A DNA stretch of 64,000 nt from an uncultured Acidobacteriaceae bacterium (GCA_903849645.1 CAINJJ010000001.1:124001-188000), one strand, 5' to 3'; shown: positions 46,165 through 56,932, numbered from the stretch's first letter. Notes: a model not told the origin generated them from the letters alone. A program made the numbers and translations.

Positions 46165-46306
46165 TGAAGAGTCTCCAGATGCAAAGCGCATGCGGCGCAA
46201 CCAATGCTGGGGTAAGCGTCGGCCCTTCAAAATTGTAGAGCCCCACCCTCTCCGCAAATATCGCAAAAAAGGTGAGGCTCCGGTTCGTGTGCGTTATGGC
46301 TGAGCG

Positions 46307-47728
46307 CTAGCGGATCAGCTGGTCCACCTGCTTGCCCTCGGCGTTGAGCAGGGTGAGAACCAGCGGCATCTGTCCAAAGGCATGAGTGGAGCAACTGAGG
46401 CAGGGGTCAAAGGTGCGCACCACGGCTTCAATGCGGTTGAGTACGCCCTCGGTGAACTTGCCGTCCTTGACGTAGCTTTTTGCCGCCTGCAGCACGCCCT
46501 TGTTCATCGCGTTGTTGTTCTGGCCGGTGGCGATGACGAGGTTGGCCCAGGTGATGAGCCCGTTCTCGTCCACCTTGTAGTGGTGCATCAGCGTGCCACG
46601 CGGAGCTTCGGCCTGTCCCGCGCCTTCAAGGCGGTTGACGCCGGCCACGGCGCGCACATGCGTGTCGAGGATGAGCGAGTCGGTGAGGATCTCCTCGATC
46701 TTCTCGATCCCGTAAAGGATCTCGATGAGGCGCGCGTGGTGGTAGTGGAAAGAGCTCTCGACGGGGCCTTTCGCAATCTGCTTGAACTCGATCAGTTCTT
46801 TCTCCGCGAGCGGGGTGCCCATGGAGTCGACGATGTTGAGGCGGGCAAGAGGGCCCACGCGGTAGCTGCCGTCTGGGTAGCCGAGGGGCTTGTAGTAGGC
46901 GAATTTGGTGTAGCTGTAGTCCTCGACGGCCTCGCCGATGACCTCAGTGAACCGGGTTGCCGTGATGCCGTCCTCAATGACGCCGCCGTGTGGCCCGATG
47001 AGGCGGAGATTGCCGTCGGTGAACTGGATGGACTCGTCTTCGTTGATGAGCGAGAGGTAGTTGGACGGAAAGTTTGCGAAGACTTCAATCTCTGGCTTGA
47101 ATCGGTCGGCGATCTGCTTGTAAGCGGTGAGGGCCAGCTTGATGCCAGCATACGCTTCCGGCAGCATGGCCAGGATCTCGTCGCGCTTGGCCGAGGACAG
47201 GGGCTCGGTGACGCCGCCGGGCACAACCCATCCTGGATGGATGCGCTTGTTGCCCAGCAACTCGATGATGTGCTGGCCAAAGCGGCGCAGGGCAATGCCG
47301 GCGCGGCCCAGCTCGGGCGCGGCAGCCACCACGCCGAAGACGTGCCGTGTCGCGGGGTCCGATTCCATGCCCAGCAGCAGGTCGGGCGAGGAGAGATAAA
47401 AGAAGCTCAGCGCGTGCGACTGCACCATCTGGGCCAGGTTCAGCATGCGCCGCAGTTGCGCGGCGGTATGCGGAATGCGGACGGCCATGATGGCTTCGCA
47501 GGCCTTGGCCGAGGCAATCAGATGCGAGACCGGGCAGATGCCGCAGATGCGCGCCATCAGGCTGGGCATCTCATAGAACGGGCGGCCCTCGGCGAACTTC
47601 TCAAAGCCACGCACCTGCGTGACGTGAAAGTGCGCGTCCTCCACCAGGCCCTGGTCGTTCAGCTGGATGGTGATCTTGCCGTGGCCTTCGAGGCGTGTGA
47701 CGGGATCGATGGTAATGGTCTGACTCAT
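46307..47728 (-). CDS. hoxH: Bidirectional [NiFe] hydrogenase, large catalytic subunit
   Basis: The 473-residue subunit carries the NiFe centre. Ligand motif L1 is [17 protein letters not shown] (about residue 58-74) and L2 is [17 protein letters not shown] near the C-terminus. Residues after L2 ([18 protein letters not shown]) form a tail that HoxW may cleave after the conserved His. Other blocks [14 protein letters not shown] at the N-terminus and [10 protein letters not shown] are typical. In operon after hoxY. The HoxEFUYH set marks group 3d, NAD-linked, cytoplasmic. Confidence 0.95.
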   Translation of the reverse strand: MSQTITIDPVTRLEGHGKITIQLNDQGLVEDAHFHVTQVRGFEKFAEGRPFYEMPSLMARICGICPVSHLIASAKACEAIMAVRIPHTAAQLRRMLNLAQMVQSHALSFFYLSSPDLLLGMESDPATRHVFGVVAAAPELGRAGIALRRFGQHIIELLGNKRIHPGWVVPGGVTEPLSSAKRDEILAMLPEAYAGIKLALTAYKQIADRFKPEIEVFANFPSNYLSLINEDESIQFTDGNLRLIGPHGGVIEDGITATRFTEVIGEAVEDYSYTKFAYYKPLGYPDGSYRVGPLARLNIVDSMGTPLAEKELIEFKQIAKGPVESSFHYHHARLIEILYGIEKIEEILTDSLILDTHVRAVAGVNRLEGAGQAEAPRGTLMHHYKVDENGLITWANLVIATGQNNNAMNKGVLQAAKSYVKDGKFTEGVLNRIEAVVRTFDPCLSCSTHAFGQMPLVLTLLNAEGKQVDQLIR

Positions 47729-47750
47729 GGGGCAGGCTCCAGAAAACTCT

Positions 47751-48284
47751 TTAGGCTCCGAAACGGGTGAGGGCTGGAATGTCCAGCGGCTCGCCGGTAA
47801 TCAGCGCGGTGAGCGCTGCGTGGAAGGTGTCAGCCGAGGGCGGGCAGCCGGGCAGGAAGACGTCTACCTTGACGAACTCGTGGATGGGACGCACCACACG
47901 CAGCAGCTTGGGCACAACAACGCAGGGAATCTGCTGCTGCACGTCGGCGTTCTCAATGTAGGCGCGCTCCAGGATGGCTTCCGGGCCGATGGGATTGCGC
48001 ATCGAGGGCACGTTGCCGGCCACGGCGCAGTCGCCCATCGCGATCAGCAGCTTGGCGTGGGCGCGGATCTTCTTGATCTTCTTCTCGTCGTCCACCGAGG
48101 CCACGGCGCCCTCGACCAGCGCGATATCCACTTCGTCGGGGAACTCCTTGGTATCGACGATGGGGCTGTAAACCACATCGACCAGTGCGGCCAGTTCGAT
48201 GAGCCGCTCGTCCATGTCCAGGAACGACATGTGACATCCGGAACATCCGTCCAGCCAGACAGTTGCCAGTTTCAGTTTGCTCAT
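47751..48284 (-). CDS. hoxY: Bidirectional hydrogenase, small subunit
   Basis: A 177-residue subunit holding the proximal [4Fe-4S] cluster: [29 protein letters not shown] and [16 protein letters not shown] provide the four cysteines. It is short, without a Tat signal, as expected for the cytoplasmic HoxY (NuoB-like) form. Its ATG overlaps the hoxU stop by four bases. Confidence 0.95.
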   Translation of the reverse strand: MSKLKLATVWLDGCSGCHMSFLDMDERLIELAALVDVVYSPIVDTKEFPDEVDIALVEGAVASVDDEKKIKKIRAHAKLLIAMGDCAVAGNVPSMRNPIGPEAILERAYIENADVQQQIPCVVVPKLLRVVRPIHEFVKVDVFLPGCPPSADTFHAALTALITGEPLDIPALTRFGA

Positions 48285-48994
48285 TGCGCTTCCCTCATGA
48301 GGTTCAGCCAGGGCAGAAAATCAGGATACTTGGGATGATCAGAGCCGACCTTGCTCTTGTCGAACAGGGCTCCGGTGGGGCACACCTGCACGCACTTGCC
48401 GCAGCGTGTGCAACTCGAGCTTCCCCAGGGATCGTTCAGGTCGGTGATGACCGATGAATTGATGCCGCGTCCCATCACATCCCACACATGCGCGCCTTCG
48501 ATCTCCGCGCAGACCCGCACGCAGCGCGTGCAGAGGATGCAGCGGTTGTGATCGAGCGTGAACCGCTCATGCGAGGCGTCGACCGTCAGTTCCGGATTGC
48601 GATAGGGCAGGCGGACGTGCGTGAGCCCCTGCTGCTGGCCCAGTGCCTGCAGTTCGCAATGGCCGTTGGCCACGCAGACCGAGCAGATGTGGTTGCGCTC
48701 GGCAAAGAGTAGCTCAAGGATCGTCTTGCGGTGCTTCTTGAGCCGGTCGGTGGCTGTTTCCACCTCCATGCCTTCTTCAACCGTTGCCACGCAGGCGGGC
48801 AGCAGCTTGTTGGTGCCCTTGATCTCGACCAGGCAGAGGCGGCACGCGCCCACGTCGCCCAGGCCATCGAGATGGCAGAGCGTGGGAATGTCGATCTTGT
48901 TTTCCCGCGCCACTTCAAGAATGGTCTGGCCGGCGCGCGCGCTCACGTTCTGGCCATCGATTACGAGTGTTTTTACGTCCACGGCGACACTCAT
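48281..48994 (-). CDS. hoxU: Bidirectional hydrogenase diaphorase, iron-sulfur subunit
   Basis: A 237-residue NuoG-N-like electron-transfer subunit. Plant-type [2Fe-2S] at [19 protein letters not shown] (about 40-60), the His-Cys-ligated cluster near [16 protein letters not shown], and two [4Fe-4S] motifs [14 protein letters not shown] and [17 protein letters not shown]. It links HoxF to HoxY. ATGA overlaps on both sides: with hoxF upstream and hoxY downstream. Confidence 0.95.
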   Translation of the reverse strand: MSVAVDVKTLVIDGQNVSARAGQTILEVARENKIDIPTLCHLDGLGDVGACRLCLVEIKGTNKLLPACVATVEEGMEVETATDRLKKHRKTILELLFAERNHICSVCVANGHCELQALGQQQGLTHVRLPYRNPELTVDASHERFTLDHNRCILCTRCVRVCAEIEGAHVWDVMGRGINSSVITDLNDPWGSSSCTRCGKCVQVCPTGALFDKSKVGSDHPKYPDFLPWLNLMREAQ

Positions 48995-50631
48995 GCCAAC
49001 ACCTCCACGGGAGCTTCAATGTTGCAGACGCCGGCCGGACAACGCTTGTGCACGATGTGATCGATGTACTCGTTCTTGAAGTACCGGAGCGTGCTGAGGA
49101 CCGGGTTGGGCGCCGTCATGCCGAGGCCGCATAGGCTGGTCTCCTTGATGGTGCCGCAGAGATCGACCAGCAGGTCCAGGTCGTCCATGGTGCCTGTTCC
49201 GGCGCAGATGCGCGAGAGCAGGGTGAACATCTGCGCCGTGCCCGCGCGGCAGGGAATGCACTTGCCGCAGGACTCGGTCATGCAGAACTCCACGAAGAAG
49301 CGCGCCACGTTGACCATGCAGGACGTATCGTCCATCACGATCATGCCGCCCGAGCCCATCATCGAGCCAGCCTGGATCAGCGATTCGTAGCTGACCTGCA
49401 GGTCGAGATGCTCATCGGGGATGCAGCCTCCGGAGGGTCCGCCGGTTTGCACGGCCTTGAACTTGTGACCGTCGGGAACGCCGCCGCCGATGCCTTCTAT
49501 GATCTGGCGCAGGGTCATGCCCATGGGCACTTCCACCAGGCCGGTGTTGGTGATCTTGCCGGTGATGGCGAAGACCTTGGTGCCCTTGCTCTTTTCCGTT
49601 CCCACGCTGGCGAACCACTTGCCGCCCTTGCGGATGATCGGCGCGATGTTGGCAAAGGTCTCCACGTTGTTGATGAGCGTCGGCTTGCCCCACAGGCCGC
49701 TGACCGCCGGATAGGGCGGGCGGGGCTTGGGTGTGCCGCGCTTGCCCTCGATGGAGGCGATGAGCGCTGTTTCCTCGCCGCACACAAAGGCGCCGGCGCC
49801 GAGGCGAATCTCCACATCGAAGTTGAAGGGCGTGTTGCAGATGTTGTTGCCCAGCAGGCCGCGCCGCCGCGCATCGCGCAGGCAGTTGGTCAGCCGCGCC
49901 ACCGCCAGCGGATACTCAGCGCGGACATAGACATAGCCCTTGCTCGCGCCCACGGCATAGGCTGCAATGGCCATGCCTTCCAGCACGCGCTGCGGGTCGC
50001 TCTCCAGCACGCTGCGATCCATGAATGCGCCGGGGTCGCCCTCGTCGCCGTTGCAGATCACATACTTCAGGTCGCCGCCGGCCTTGGCCACCGTGCCCCA
50101 CTTCAGGCCCGTGGGATAGCCGCCGCCGCCGCGGCCGCGCAGGCCGCTCTCGGTGATCTGCTTGATCACATCGTTGGGCTCCATCTCCGTGAGAGCCTTC
50201 ACCAGCGCCTGGTAGCCGTCGTGGGCGATGTAGTCGTCGATGCGCTCCGGGTCAATGTGGCCCGAGTTCTCAAGCACCACGTGGACCTGCTGGTCAAAGT
50301 GCTCGCGCAGGTCGCACTGCAGCGCGGCCACGGGCTCTGCGCCCAGGCTGGCTGCCACGGCCGCGGCGTCCGAGGCCTTCACATGCTGATAGAGAATCTC
50401 TTCCGGGTCCACCAGAACCAGCGGGCCCGCGGCGCACAATCCCATGCAGCCGGTGCGGCGGATGAAGGCGTTCTTGCCCTGCTTCTCGGCTTCCTTGACC
50501 AGTTCATCCTTGAGCTTGTCCGAGTGCTGGCTCAGGCAGCCTGTGCCCATGCAGACATTGATCTCGTAATCGAACTTGGCGTTCTCCGCGCGAACGGATT
50601 CGGCAATCTGTTCCAGTTCTTCGATGTTCAT
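48991..50631 (-). CDS. hoxF: Bidirectional hydrogenase diaphorase, NAD/FMN subunit
   Basis: A 546-residue NADH-binding subunit. The N-terminal thioredoxin-like [2Fe-2S] domain shows [11 protein letters not shown] and [13 protein letters not shown]; the NuoF part shows [16 protein letters not shown] (NADH), [15 protein letters not shown] (FMN) and [15 protein letters not shown] (N3-type [4Fe-4S]). The start is ATG 50631, whose ATGA overlaps the hoxE stop. Reaction: electron transfer between NAD(H) and the hydrogenase module. Confidence 0.96.
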   Translation of the reverse strand: MNIEELEQIAESVRAENAKFDYEINVCMGTGCLSQHSDKLKDELVKEAEKQGKNAFIRRTGCMGLCAAGPLVLVDPEEILYQHVKASDAAAVAASLGAEPVAALQCDLREHFDQQVHVVLENSGHIDPERIDDYIAHDGYQALVKALTEMEPNDVIKQITESGLRGRGGGGYPTGLKWGTVAKAGGDLKYVICNGDEGDPGAFMDRSVLESDPQRVLEGMAIAAYAVGASKGYVYVRAEYPLAVARLTNCLRDARRRGLLGNNICNTPFNFDVEIRLGAGAFVCGEETALIASIEGKRGTPKPRPPYPAVSGLWGKPTLINNVETFANIAPIIRKGGKWFASVGTEKSKGTKVFAITGKITNTGLVEVPMGMTLRQIIEGIGGGVPDGHKFKAVQTGGPSGGCIPDEHLDLQVSYESLIQAGSMMGSGGMIVMDDTSCMVNVARFFVEFCMTESCGKCIPCRAGTAQMFTLLSRICAGTGTMDDLDLLVDLCGTIKETSLCGLGMTAPNPVLSTLRYFKNEYIDHIVHKRCPAGVCNIEAPVEVLA

Positions 50632-51125
50632 TCCACAGCCCACCTTTCCAGTTGCTCCAGCATCTGCTCGCCGGTCATCTGGCCCACCAGTTCGCCGTCG
50701 GTCAGCACCACCGGAGCACGCCCGCAGGCGCCCACGCAGCGCGCCGTCATCAGGCTGATCTTGCCGTCCGCGGTGGTCTGGCCCTGGGGAATGGCGAGGC
50801 GCTTCTCCGCCGCCGCCACCAGCTTGTCGGTCCCCTTGATGTAGCAGGCCGTACCGGTGCAGATTGTCATGGTGTGCTTGCCCGGAGGCTTGAGGCTGAA
50901 GTAGTGGTAGAAGGTCACCACGCCATAAGCCTGGCTCAGCGGTACGCGCAACGAACGCGCTACAAACCGGATCGAGTCGTCATCGAGGTAACCGAAGGCA
51001 GACTGCACGGTGTGGAGCGTTTCAATCAGCGCGTAACGAGCAAAGCCATTCTTGCGCATGGTGCCGTTCACGATCTTCCAACGTTTGTCGTCGCTCGGCA
51101 GCGGCGGTGGTGTGAAAGCTGGCAC
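50628..51125 (-). CDS. hoxE: Bidirectional hydrogenase, HoxE [2Fe-2S] subunit
   Basis: A 165-residue NuoE-like subunit with the thioredoxin-fold cluster CTGTACYIKGTD and ARCVGACGRAPVV (two and two cysteines), preceded by AYGVVTFYHYFSL. Presence of HoxE separates this group 3d enzyme from the Ralstonia soluble form. I chose GTG 51125 because GGGAGGA lies four bases upstream; the frame is open to 51221. First gene of the hox operon, divergent from adhE. Confidence 0.93.
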   Translation of the reverse strand: MPAFTPPPLPSDDKRWKIVNGTMRKNGFARYALIETLHTVQSAFGYLDDDSIRFVARSLRVPLSQAYGVVTFYHYFSLKPPGKHTMTICTGTACYIKGTDKLVAAAEKRLAIPQGQTTADGKISLMTARCVGACGRAPVVLTDGELVGQMTGEQMLEQLERWAVE

Positions 51126-51506
51126 GGTTCCTCCCGTTGACGGAACAAAACGCTCAGCGATTGTGCTGCCGGAGTTCGCTCCGTGTCTAGGCTTGTTGTA
51201 CGGCCCGGGGGGCGAAGGCAACCGTGACCACGGTCACCCGCATGATAAGAAGTCCCACTTTGTGGAATACCGTTCCGTAAGTCCCACAATGAATTGGGGG
51301 AAAGCGCATCGACCGCGGGGCTGACTTCGCAAGATCTCCCTCTCTCGATTTCTCTTGCTCAACTCCCGCGCCAACCGTGACTCGTGTCACATCGCGGGAT
51401 ATGGATTGAGTTCCATAATCCTCGTGAGGCGGTCCGGCCCTTTTGGGGCTTCTGCACCCTTCCAATCTGGCACGCTCCGACCTTCAATCCCTTGCGGAGG
51501 TTGTGG
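51126..51506. promoter_or_regulatory. Divergent hox-adhE regulatory region with two GTGA-N6-TCAC sites
   Basis: No gene is seen in these 381 bases. Two dyads fit the CRP/FNR-superfamily pattern: GTGACCACGGTCAC at 51224-51237, about 100 bases before hoxE, and GTGACTCGTGTCAC at 51377-51390, about 117 bases before adhE. Each faces one of the divergent genes. CGGAGG stands just before the adhE ATG. Confidence 0.6.
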
Positions 51507-54167
51507 ATGAGCGTCACATCGTTGGCCGAACTGAACTCCCTGATAGCGCGCGTTGAGAAGGCGCAGCGGCTTTTTGCCGCCTTCTCCCAGGCACAGGTAG
51601 ACCACATCTTCGCGCACGCCGCCCTGGCCGCGGCGGGCGAACGCATCCCCCTGGCGCAGATGGCCTGCGATGAGACCGGCATGGGCGTCGTGGAAGACAA
51701 GGTCATCAAAAACCACTTCGCCTCCGAGTACATCTTCAACAAGTACAAGGACGAGAAGACCTGCGGCATCCTCAGCGAAGACGAGGAGTCCGGCACCATG
51801 ACCGTGGCCGAGCCCATGGGCGTCATCTGCGGCATCATCCCCACCACCAACCCCACCTCGACGGCCATCTTCAAGGCGCTCATTGCCCTCAAAACGCGCA
51901 ACGGCATCGTCTTCAGCCCCCACCCCCGCGCCCGCCGCTCCACCTGCGCCGCGGCCCGCATCGTGCTGGATGCGGCTGTCGAAGCCGGCGCGCCCCAGGA
52001 CATCATCGGCTGGATCGACGAGCCATCTCTGGAACTCTCGAACGCCCTCATGCGCCACCCCGCCATCCGCCTCATTCTGGCCACCGGCGGCCCTGGAATG
52101 GTCCACGCCGCCTACTCCTCCGGCACGCCGGCCATCGGCGTCGGCCCCGGCAATACGCCTGTGGTCATTGACGAAACCGCCGACCTCAAGCGTGCCGTCG
52201 CGTCCATCCTCATGTCCAAGACCTTTGACAACGGCGTGGTCTGCGCCTCCGAGCAGGCCGTCATCGCCGTCGACGCCATCTACGACGACCTCCGCGACCG
52301 CTTCCGCCGCCACCTCGGCTACATCCTTTCGCCCAAGGAGACCGATGCGGTGCGCACGGTGCTCATGGTCAACGGCACGGTCAACCCCGCCATTGTGGGC
52401 CAGGCGGCCACACGCATCGCCGCCATGGCAGGCTTTTCCGTGCCGGCCAACACCCAGGTGCTCATCGGCGAAGTCACTGAAATCTCTCCCGCCGAGCCCT
52501 TCGCGCATGAGAAGCTCTCCACCGTCCTCGCCCTCTACCGCGCTCGTGACTTTGAAGACGCCGTCGACCGCGCCGCCGCCCTCGTCGCGCTCCAGGGCAT
52601 CGGCCACACCTCTGTTCTCTACACCGATCAGGACGGGCAGCACGACCGCGTCAACTACTTCAGCGCCCGCATGAAGACCTCCCGCATCCTCATCAACACG
52701 CCCTCCTCGCACGGCGGCATCGGCGACCTCTACAACTTCAGCCTCGCGCCCTCGCTCACACTCGGCTGCGGTTCGTGGGGCGGCAACTCCGTCTCCGCCA
52801 ATGTGGGACCGCAGCACCTGCTCAATATCAAGACGGTGGCCATGCGCGCCGAGAACATGCTCTGGCACAAGCTGCCCCACTCCATCTACTTCCGCCGCGG
52901 CTGCATGAGCGAAGCCATGAAGGAACTGGCCGACAAGAAGCGCGCCCTCATCGTCACCGACCCCTACCTCTTCAACCACGGCCACGCCGACGACCTGATC
53001 GCGCAGCTCAAGCGCCACGGTCTCGAGGTCGAGGTCTTCTTCCAGGTGGAGCCCGACCCCACCCTGACCACCGTTCGCAAGTGCGCCGAGGTGGCCGCGG
53101 CCTTCCGTCCCGACGTCATTGTTGCCTTTGGCGGCGGCTCGCCCATGGATGCGGCCAAAATCGCCTGGGCACTCTACGAACATCCTGAGGTCGACTTTCA
53201 CAGCCTCGCCATGCGCTTCATGGACATTCGCAAGCGCATCTATCCCTTCCCCAAGCTCGGCGCCAAGGCCACCCTCGTGGCCATCCCCACCACCTCCGGA
53301 ACCGGCAGCGAGGTCACGCCCTTTGCCGTGGTCACCGATGACGCCACAGGCAAAAAATATCCCCTCGCCGACTACGAGCTCACCCCGCGCATGGCCATCG
53401 TGGACCCCAACCTCGTCATGGGCATGCCCAAATCCCTCACCGCCTTTGGCGGCATCGATGCGGTCACTCACGCTATCGAGGCCTATGTTTCCATTATGGC
53501 CACGGAGTTCACTGACGGCCACGCCCTGCAGGCCCTCAAGCTGCTCAAGGACTACCTGCCGCAGGCCTATGCCCGCGGCGCGCAAGACCCCGTCGCCCGT
53601 GAAAAGGTCCACTACGCGGCCACCCTCGCCGGCATGGCCTTCGCCAACGCCTTCCTCGGCGTCTGCCACTCCATGGCCCACAAGCTCGGCGCGCATTTCC
53701 ACCTGCCCCACGGCCTCGCCAACGCCCTGCTGCTCTCCAACGTGGTGCGCTACAACGCCAACGACAACCCCACCAAGCAGTCGGCCTTCTCGCAATACGA
53801 CCGGCCCAAGGCGCGCTGCCGCTATGCGGAGATCGCCGTGGCCCTCGGCCTCGGCGGAGACACCACCGGCGAAAAAGTCGACAACCTCGTCGCATGGATT
53901 GAGGGCCTCAAGACCGCCATCGAGATTCCGCCCTCCATGCAGGCCGCTGGCGTGCCGGAGGCGGAGTTCCTCGCGCGCCTCGACACCGTCGCCGTCGACG
54001 CCTTCGACGACCAGTGCACCGGCGCCAATCCCCGCTATCCGCTTATCAGCGAACTGCGCCAGATTCTGCTCGACTCCTACTACGGCCGCCCCTTCGCCGA
54101 ACCGGGCAACGAAGAGCAGCCGCAGCCGGCAGAAGCAATGGAAGAAGTCCTCGCCGCTCACGCATAA
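51507..54167 (+). CDS. adhE: Bifunctional acetaldehyde-CoA/alcohol dehydrogenase
   Basis: Reduces acetyl-CoA to acetaldehyde and then to ethanol, using two NADH. The 886-residue protein has an aldehyde dehydrogenase half (about 1-450; catalytic Cys in [13 protein letters not shown], and [18 protein letters not shown]) and an iron-type alcohol dehydrogenase half (about 460-870; [26 protein letters not shown], and the metal-binding [19 protein letters not shown]). Full-length fusion. The ATG follows CGGAGG. Divergent from hoxE with a shared regulatory region, so the two may respond together to low oxygen. Confidence 0.96.
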   Translation: MSVTSLAELNSLIARVEKAQRLFAAFSQAQVDHIFAHAALAAAGERIPLAQMACDETGMGVVEDKVIKNHFASEYIFNKYKDEKTCGILSEDEESGTMTVAEPMGVICGIIPTTNPTSTAIFKALIALKTRNGIVFSPHPRARRSTCAAARIVLDAAVEAGAPQDIIGWIDEPSLELSNALMRHPAIRLILATGGPGMVHAAYSSGTPAIGVGPGNTPVVIDETADLKRAVASILMSKTFDNGVVCASEQAVIAVDAIYDDLRDRFRRHLGYILSPKETDAVRTVLMVNGTVNPAIVGQAATRIAAMAGFSVPANTQVLIGEVTEISPAEPFAHEKLSTVLALYRARDFEDAVDRAAALVALQGIGHTSVLYTDQDGQHDRVNYFSARMKTSRILINTPSSHGGIGDLYNFSLAPSLTLGCGSWGGNSVSANVGPQHLLNIKTVAMRAENMLWHKLPHSIYFRRGCMSEAMKELADKKRALIVTDPYLFNHGHADDLIAQLKRHGLEVEVFFQVEPDPTLTTVRKCAEVAAAFRPDVIVAFGGGSPMDAAKIAWALYEHPEVDFHSLAMRFMDIRKRIYPFPKLGAKATLVAIPTTSGTGSEVTPFAVVTDDATGKKYPLADYELTPRMAIVDPNLVMGMPKSLTAFGGIDAVTHAIEAYVSIMATEFTDGHALQALKLLKDYLPQAYARGAQDPVAREKVHYAATLAGMAFANAFLGVCHSMAHKLGAHFHLPHGLANALLLSNVVRYNANDNPTKQSAFSQYDRPKARCRYAEIAVALGLGGDTTGEKVDNLVAWIEGLKTAIEIPPSMQAAGVPEAEFLARLDTVAVDAFDDQCTGANPRYPLISELRQILLDSYYGRPFAEPGNEEQPQPAEAMEEVLAAHA

Positions 54168-54562
54168 GCGACAGCCCAGCCTGCGCTATCGCGCCAGCGG
54201 TAAACACTTGCAATTCAGATGCGAATGTTTGCACATTGTGAAGACTGACCTCTCATAAACACCGGCAATCAGGCTGCATCTCTTTGGCGATAGACGTGCA
54301 AGTAACAGTGTGCAAGCGTATGTGCTGCTTCACCGCGCATCCGCATGGCATGCAATCTTTATCATTTTTTCGCCAGATATCTCTCCTTGGTCGCATTCCG
54401 GGCATCCCCCAATGCACGGCGTGAGTCGAGATTCTTCTTCGAGAGGCCTGCGCGATCATGGGCGCCGGCATGCCGGCGACTCGCACCGCCGGTTGTTCGG
54501 GGCTGAACCCGGGCTGACCGGCAGCGCTCGGGCCGTCGCCGGACTTACGAGGAGACATCCAC
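54168..54562. other. Non-coding region before the PEP-CTERM gene
   Basis: 395 bases without a convincing gene. The first half is AT-richer, with GTGCAAG appearing twice around 54296-54316 and an ATCATTTTTTCG stretch near 54360. The second half is GC-rich with several short palindromes such as CGCCGGCATGCCGGCG. It is long for a leader; a cyclic-di-GMP-type riboswitch was considered and not supported. Confidence 0.4.
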
Positions 54563-55264
54563 ATGAAGACCTCCATTGCAGCATTCCTGGCCTTGACCAT
54601 GGCGTCATCGATTTCCGTTCTCTCAGCGCGCGCCGACACAGTGTGCAATGCGGTGGCATGCAACGTGACGATTGCCGCTGACCCCAATGCGCCCAACGGC
54701 AACTTCGGAAACCCGGGCACAACCGCAAACGTTGGTTACACCATCAGGACCAGCGATAACGGAACAAACTTCCTGGTCAGCCTTGTTTCCACAGATTCCA
54801 CGGCACTGCCGTTCGCCAACCTTTACTTCGATACGATCGCCTCGACGCTCGGTACGGGATCGAATCTCGGTTTTGAATTCGGGCAGAACTCAATCGACGC
54901 ATTCATTCCCGGCGTAAGCGGCTCGAACATCCCCATCACCGGGACCGGAGTTGCTGACACAATCACGCAGAACGGCGGCGTCACCGACGTGGAAGTCACC
55001 ATCCCCAACAGCTTTTTCCTCGAAAATCCATTGGGAATGGCGTTCGCCAAGACGCCGAACGGCACGCTCGTATCGCTGCACCTGTCGCAGAGCTTCTCAT
55101 ACTCCGTCGTCGGTGGCGGCGCCAACTATCCAGCGCCCGTGGAGCTTGGCGATGCAATAGTCGCAGCAGCAAGCCCGGTTCCCGAACCGAGTTCGCTGCT
55201 TCTGTTTGGCTCTGGATTGATCGCCGCTGCGGGAGCACTTCGCCGCCGCTTCCTGAGGGCATGA
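54563..55264 (+). CDS. PEP-CTERM sorting-domain protein
   Basis: A 233-residue exported protein. Signal peptide about 1-26 (AAFLALTMASSISVLSARA), a beta-rich middle of unknown fold with many Asn/Thr/Gly residues, and a C-terminal PEP-CTERM signal: VPEPSSLLLFGSGLIAAAGA followed by LRRRFLRA. Such proteins are processed by an exosortase and often linked to exopolysaccharide or biofilm. AGGAG precedes the ATG. No exosortase gene is in the window, though a polysaccharide locus begins at 60.3 kb. Confidence 0.85.
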   Translation: MKTSIAAFLALTMASSISVLSARADTVCNAVACNVTIAADPNAPNGNFGNPGTTANVGYTIRTSDNGTNFLVSLVSTDSTALPFANLYFDTIASTLGTGSNLGFEFGQNSIDAFIPGVSGSNIPITGTGVADTITQNGGVTDVEVTIPNSFFLENPLGMAFAKTPNGTLVSLHLSQSFSYSVVGGGANYPAPVELGDAIVAAASPVPEPSSLLLFGSGLIAAAGALRRRFLRA

Positions 55265-55271
55265 CCGATCT

Positions 55272-55323
55272 GGCAGTTGACCCATCCTTCGACCGCTTCT
55301 GGTCGAAGGATGGGTCAACTGCC
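55272..55323. repeat. Perfect 23-bp inverted repeat hairpin
   Basis: GGCAGTTGACCCATCCTTCG.. pairs perfectly over 23 bases with its complement across the 6-base loop gcttct, seven bases after the PEP-CTERM stop codon. No T-run follows, so it is not a standard intrinsic terminator. Confidence 0.85.
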
Positions 55324-55447
55324 AGAGGCCCAGACTCGCCTGTTACCGAGCCCCAAAATAGCTTCCGCTGCCGCCCTCAATCCGAGTCACGGGTCCACGC
55401 CGGGCATGGCCCGAAGCCTCCGAAAACGCAGCCTCCCGGCAACGCCC

Positions 55448-55804
55448 TCAGCGCGGCTCCCATAGCTCGACACGGTTGCCCTCGGGATCCGTCAGCCACC
55501 CGAACTTGCCGAAATCGTACTCGTCCCGGTGCTCATCCACCGCGACTCCGGCGGCGATCAGAGAGGCCAGCAACGCATCCAGGTCGTCCACCTGAAAGTT
55601 CAACATGGCCGGCTGGGTCACCGGAAAATAGTCCGAGGTGCGCTTGAAAAACGACACGGTGATCTGCGCCCGCTGGCTGGCCGCTGGAAAGGCGAAGTAC
55701 CCCTCCTGCAGCTTGATTCCGAGATGCTGCGCGTACCACTTGTAGAGCGCTGCAGGGTCGGTTGCCCTGATGAACGCTCCTCCCAAGCCCGTGACCTGTG
55801 CCAT
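55448..55804 (-). CDS. VOC-family (glyoxalase-fold) protein
   Basis: A 118-residue single vicinal-oxygen-chelate domain: GLGGAFIRATDPAALYKWYAQ, then LNFQVDDLDALLASL, ending DPEGNRVELWEP with the conserved Glu. Such proteins include glyoxalase I and dioxygenase relatives; substrate unknown. The ATG chosen starts the fold. It lies upstream of etfA on the same strand but is separated by a gap with a heptamer array. Confidence 0.85.
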   Translation of the reverse strand: MAQVTGLGGAFIRATDPAALYKWYAQHLGIKLQEGYFAFPAASQRAQITVSFFKRTSDYFPVTQPAMLNFQVDDLDALLASLIAAGVAVDEHRDEYDFGKFGWLTDPEGNRVELWEPR

Positions 55805-55923
55805 GTTGGATACCTCCGGGGAATCATCAAGTATCAACGATACTGACACAACTCCGCGCTCCCCGAAAGCCGCCGATTCAAAAATTCACGCCAGCCCCCA
55901 AACCACCCACCACCGCCGCCCGC

Positions 55924-55965
55924 CCCTATCCCCTAGTCCCTATTGCCTATTGCCTAGTCCCTATC
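55924..55965. repeat. Heptamer tandem array beside etfA
   Basis: Six 7-base units, ccctatc, ccctagt, ccctatt, gcctatt, gcctagt, ccctatc, running over the etfA stop codon. Period is exact; unit resembles cyanobacterial short tandem heptamers. Confidence 0.88.
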
Positions 55966-56932
55966 CCTTCCCCGCCTTCACCGCCTCGGTCAGCGCCGGC
56001 ACCACCTCGAACAGGTCGCCCACGATGCCGTAGTCGGCCGCCTCAAAGATGGGCGCGTCCGGGTCCTTGTTGATGGCCACAATGCACTGCGATCCCTTGA
56101 TGCCTACCAGGTGCTGAATGGCGCCCGAGATGCCGATGGCTACATACAGCTTGGGTGAAACGGTCTGGCCCGAGCTGCCCACCTGGCGCTCCATGGGCAG
56201 CCATCCGGCGTCGCAGATGGGCCGTGAGGCGGCCAGCTCCGCGCCGAGCGCGGTGGCCAGCTCCTGCGCCATGGGCAGGTTGGCGGCGTCCTTGATGCCC
56301 CGGCCCACGCTCACAATCATGGGGGCGGAGCCCAGGTCCACCGTCTGCGCCGAGGCCCGGAAGCGCTCCCCCGGCCGGGTGCGAATCTGCGTCGCCTCAA
56401 TGGCCGGCGTAAACAGCGAGACCTCCGCGGACCCTGCGCCGAGTCCATCCGCCCGGAACGCCCCCGCCTGCACGGAGACAAAGCACGGACCGCCGCCCGC
56501 ATGCCGATACGCCCCGGCCAGCCGGCCCTGCATCAGTTGCCTTGTGAAGACCGGGCCCTCGCCAATCGCGGTTACGTCGCCGATCAGCACCTGGCCCAGA
56601 CGCGCGGCCAGAGCCGGAGCGTAGTCGCGAACCTGGTAGGTGTGCGGAAACACCAGGTGCGTCGGGCTCTCCATGGCGATAAGCTGCTGGAGCGCCAGCA
56701 CAAATCCGTCCGCGGTATAGGCGCCGAGCAGGCCATGCTCGATGCGTACCACCCGCGCCAGCGGCAGCGCGGCGGCTTCAGCGGCCAGCGCCCCGGTTTG
56801 CGCGCCCAGCACCGCGGCGTTGACCGGCTGGCCGGTCTGCGCGCCAAGCAGTTGCGCGGCGGCCACGGCCTCCAGGCTGATGCGGCCAATGCGGCCTTCG
56901 CGTTCTTCCAGTACGACCCAGATGCCGCTCAT
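55961..56932 (-). CDS. etfA: Electron transfer flavoprotein, alpha subunit
   Basis: A 323-residue FAD-binding ETF subunit. The C-terminal FAD domain has MIVSVGRGIKDAANL, PICDAGWLPMERQVGSSGQT, SPKLYVAIGISGAIQHL and the NKDPDAPIFEAADYGIVGD segment. It accepts electrons from acyl-CoA dehydrogenases and passes them to the quinone reductase encoded next in the cluster. Stop and start overlap with etfB by four bases. Confidence 0.95.
   Translation of the reverse strand: MSGIWVVLEEREGRIGRISLEAVAAAQLLGAQTGQPVNAAVLGAQTGALAAEAAALPLARVVRIEHGLLGAYTADGFVLALQQLIAMESPTHLVFPHTYQVRDYAPALAARLGQVLIGDVTAIGEGPVFTRQLMQGRLAGAYRHAGGGPCFVSVQAGAFRADGLGAGSAEVSLFTPAIEATQIRTRPGERFRASAQTVDLGSAPMIVSVGRGIKDAANLPMAQELATALGAELAASRPICDAGWLPMERQVGSSGQTVSPKLYVAIGISGAIQHLVGIKGSQCIVAINKDPDAPIFEAADYGIVGDLFEVVPALTEAVKAGKG

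Noticed and set aside
48281..51125. Respiratory complex I (nuoEFG) genes
   Set aside because: The HoxE/F/U-type proteins are followed directly by HoxY and a NiFe large subunit with both ligand motifs, so this is a hydrogenase diaphorase.
51387..54161. A 924-codon open frame on the minus strand opposite adhE
   Set aside because: Composition is Gly/Val/Glu/His monotone, as expected for the antisense of high-GC coding DNA; it has no motif and mirrors an unmistakable adhE.
54168..54562. Cyclic-di-GMP (GEMM) riboswitch before the PEP-CTERM gene
   Set aside because: Key conserved bases of the GEMM pattern are not recognisable in the GC-rich half of the leader.
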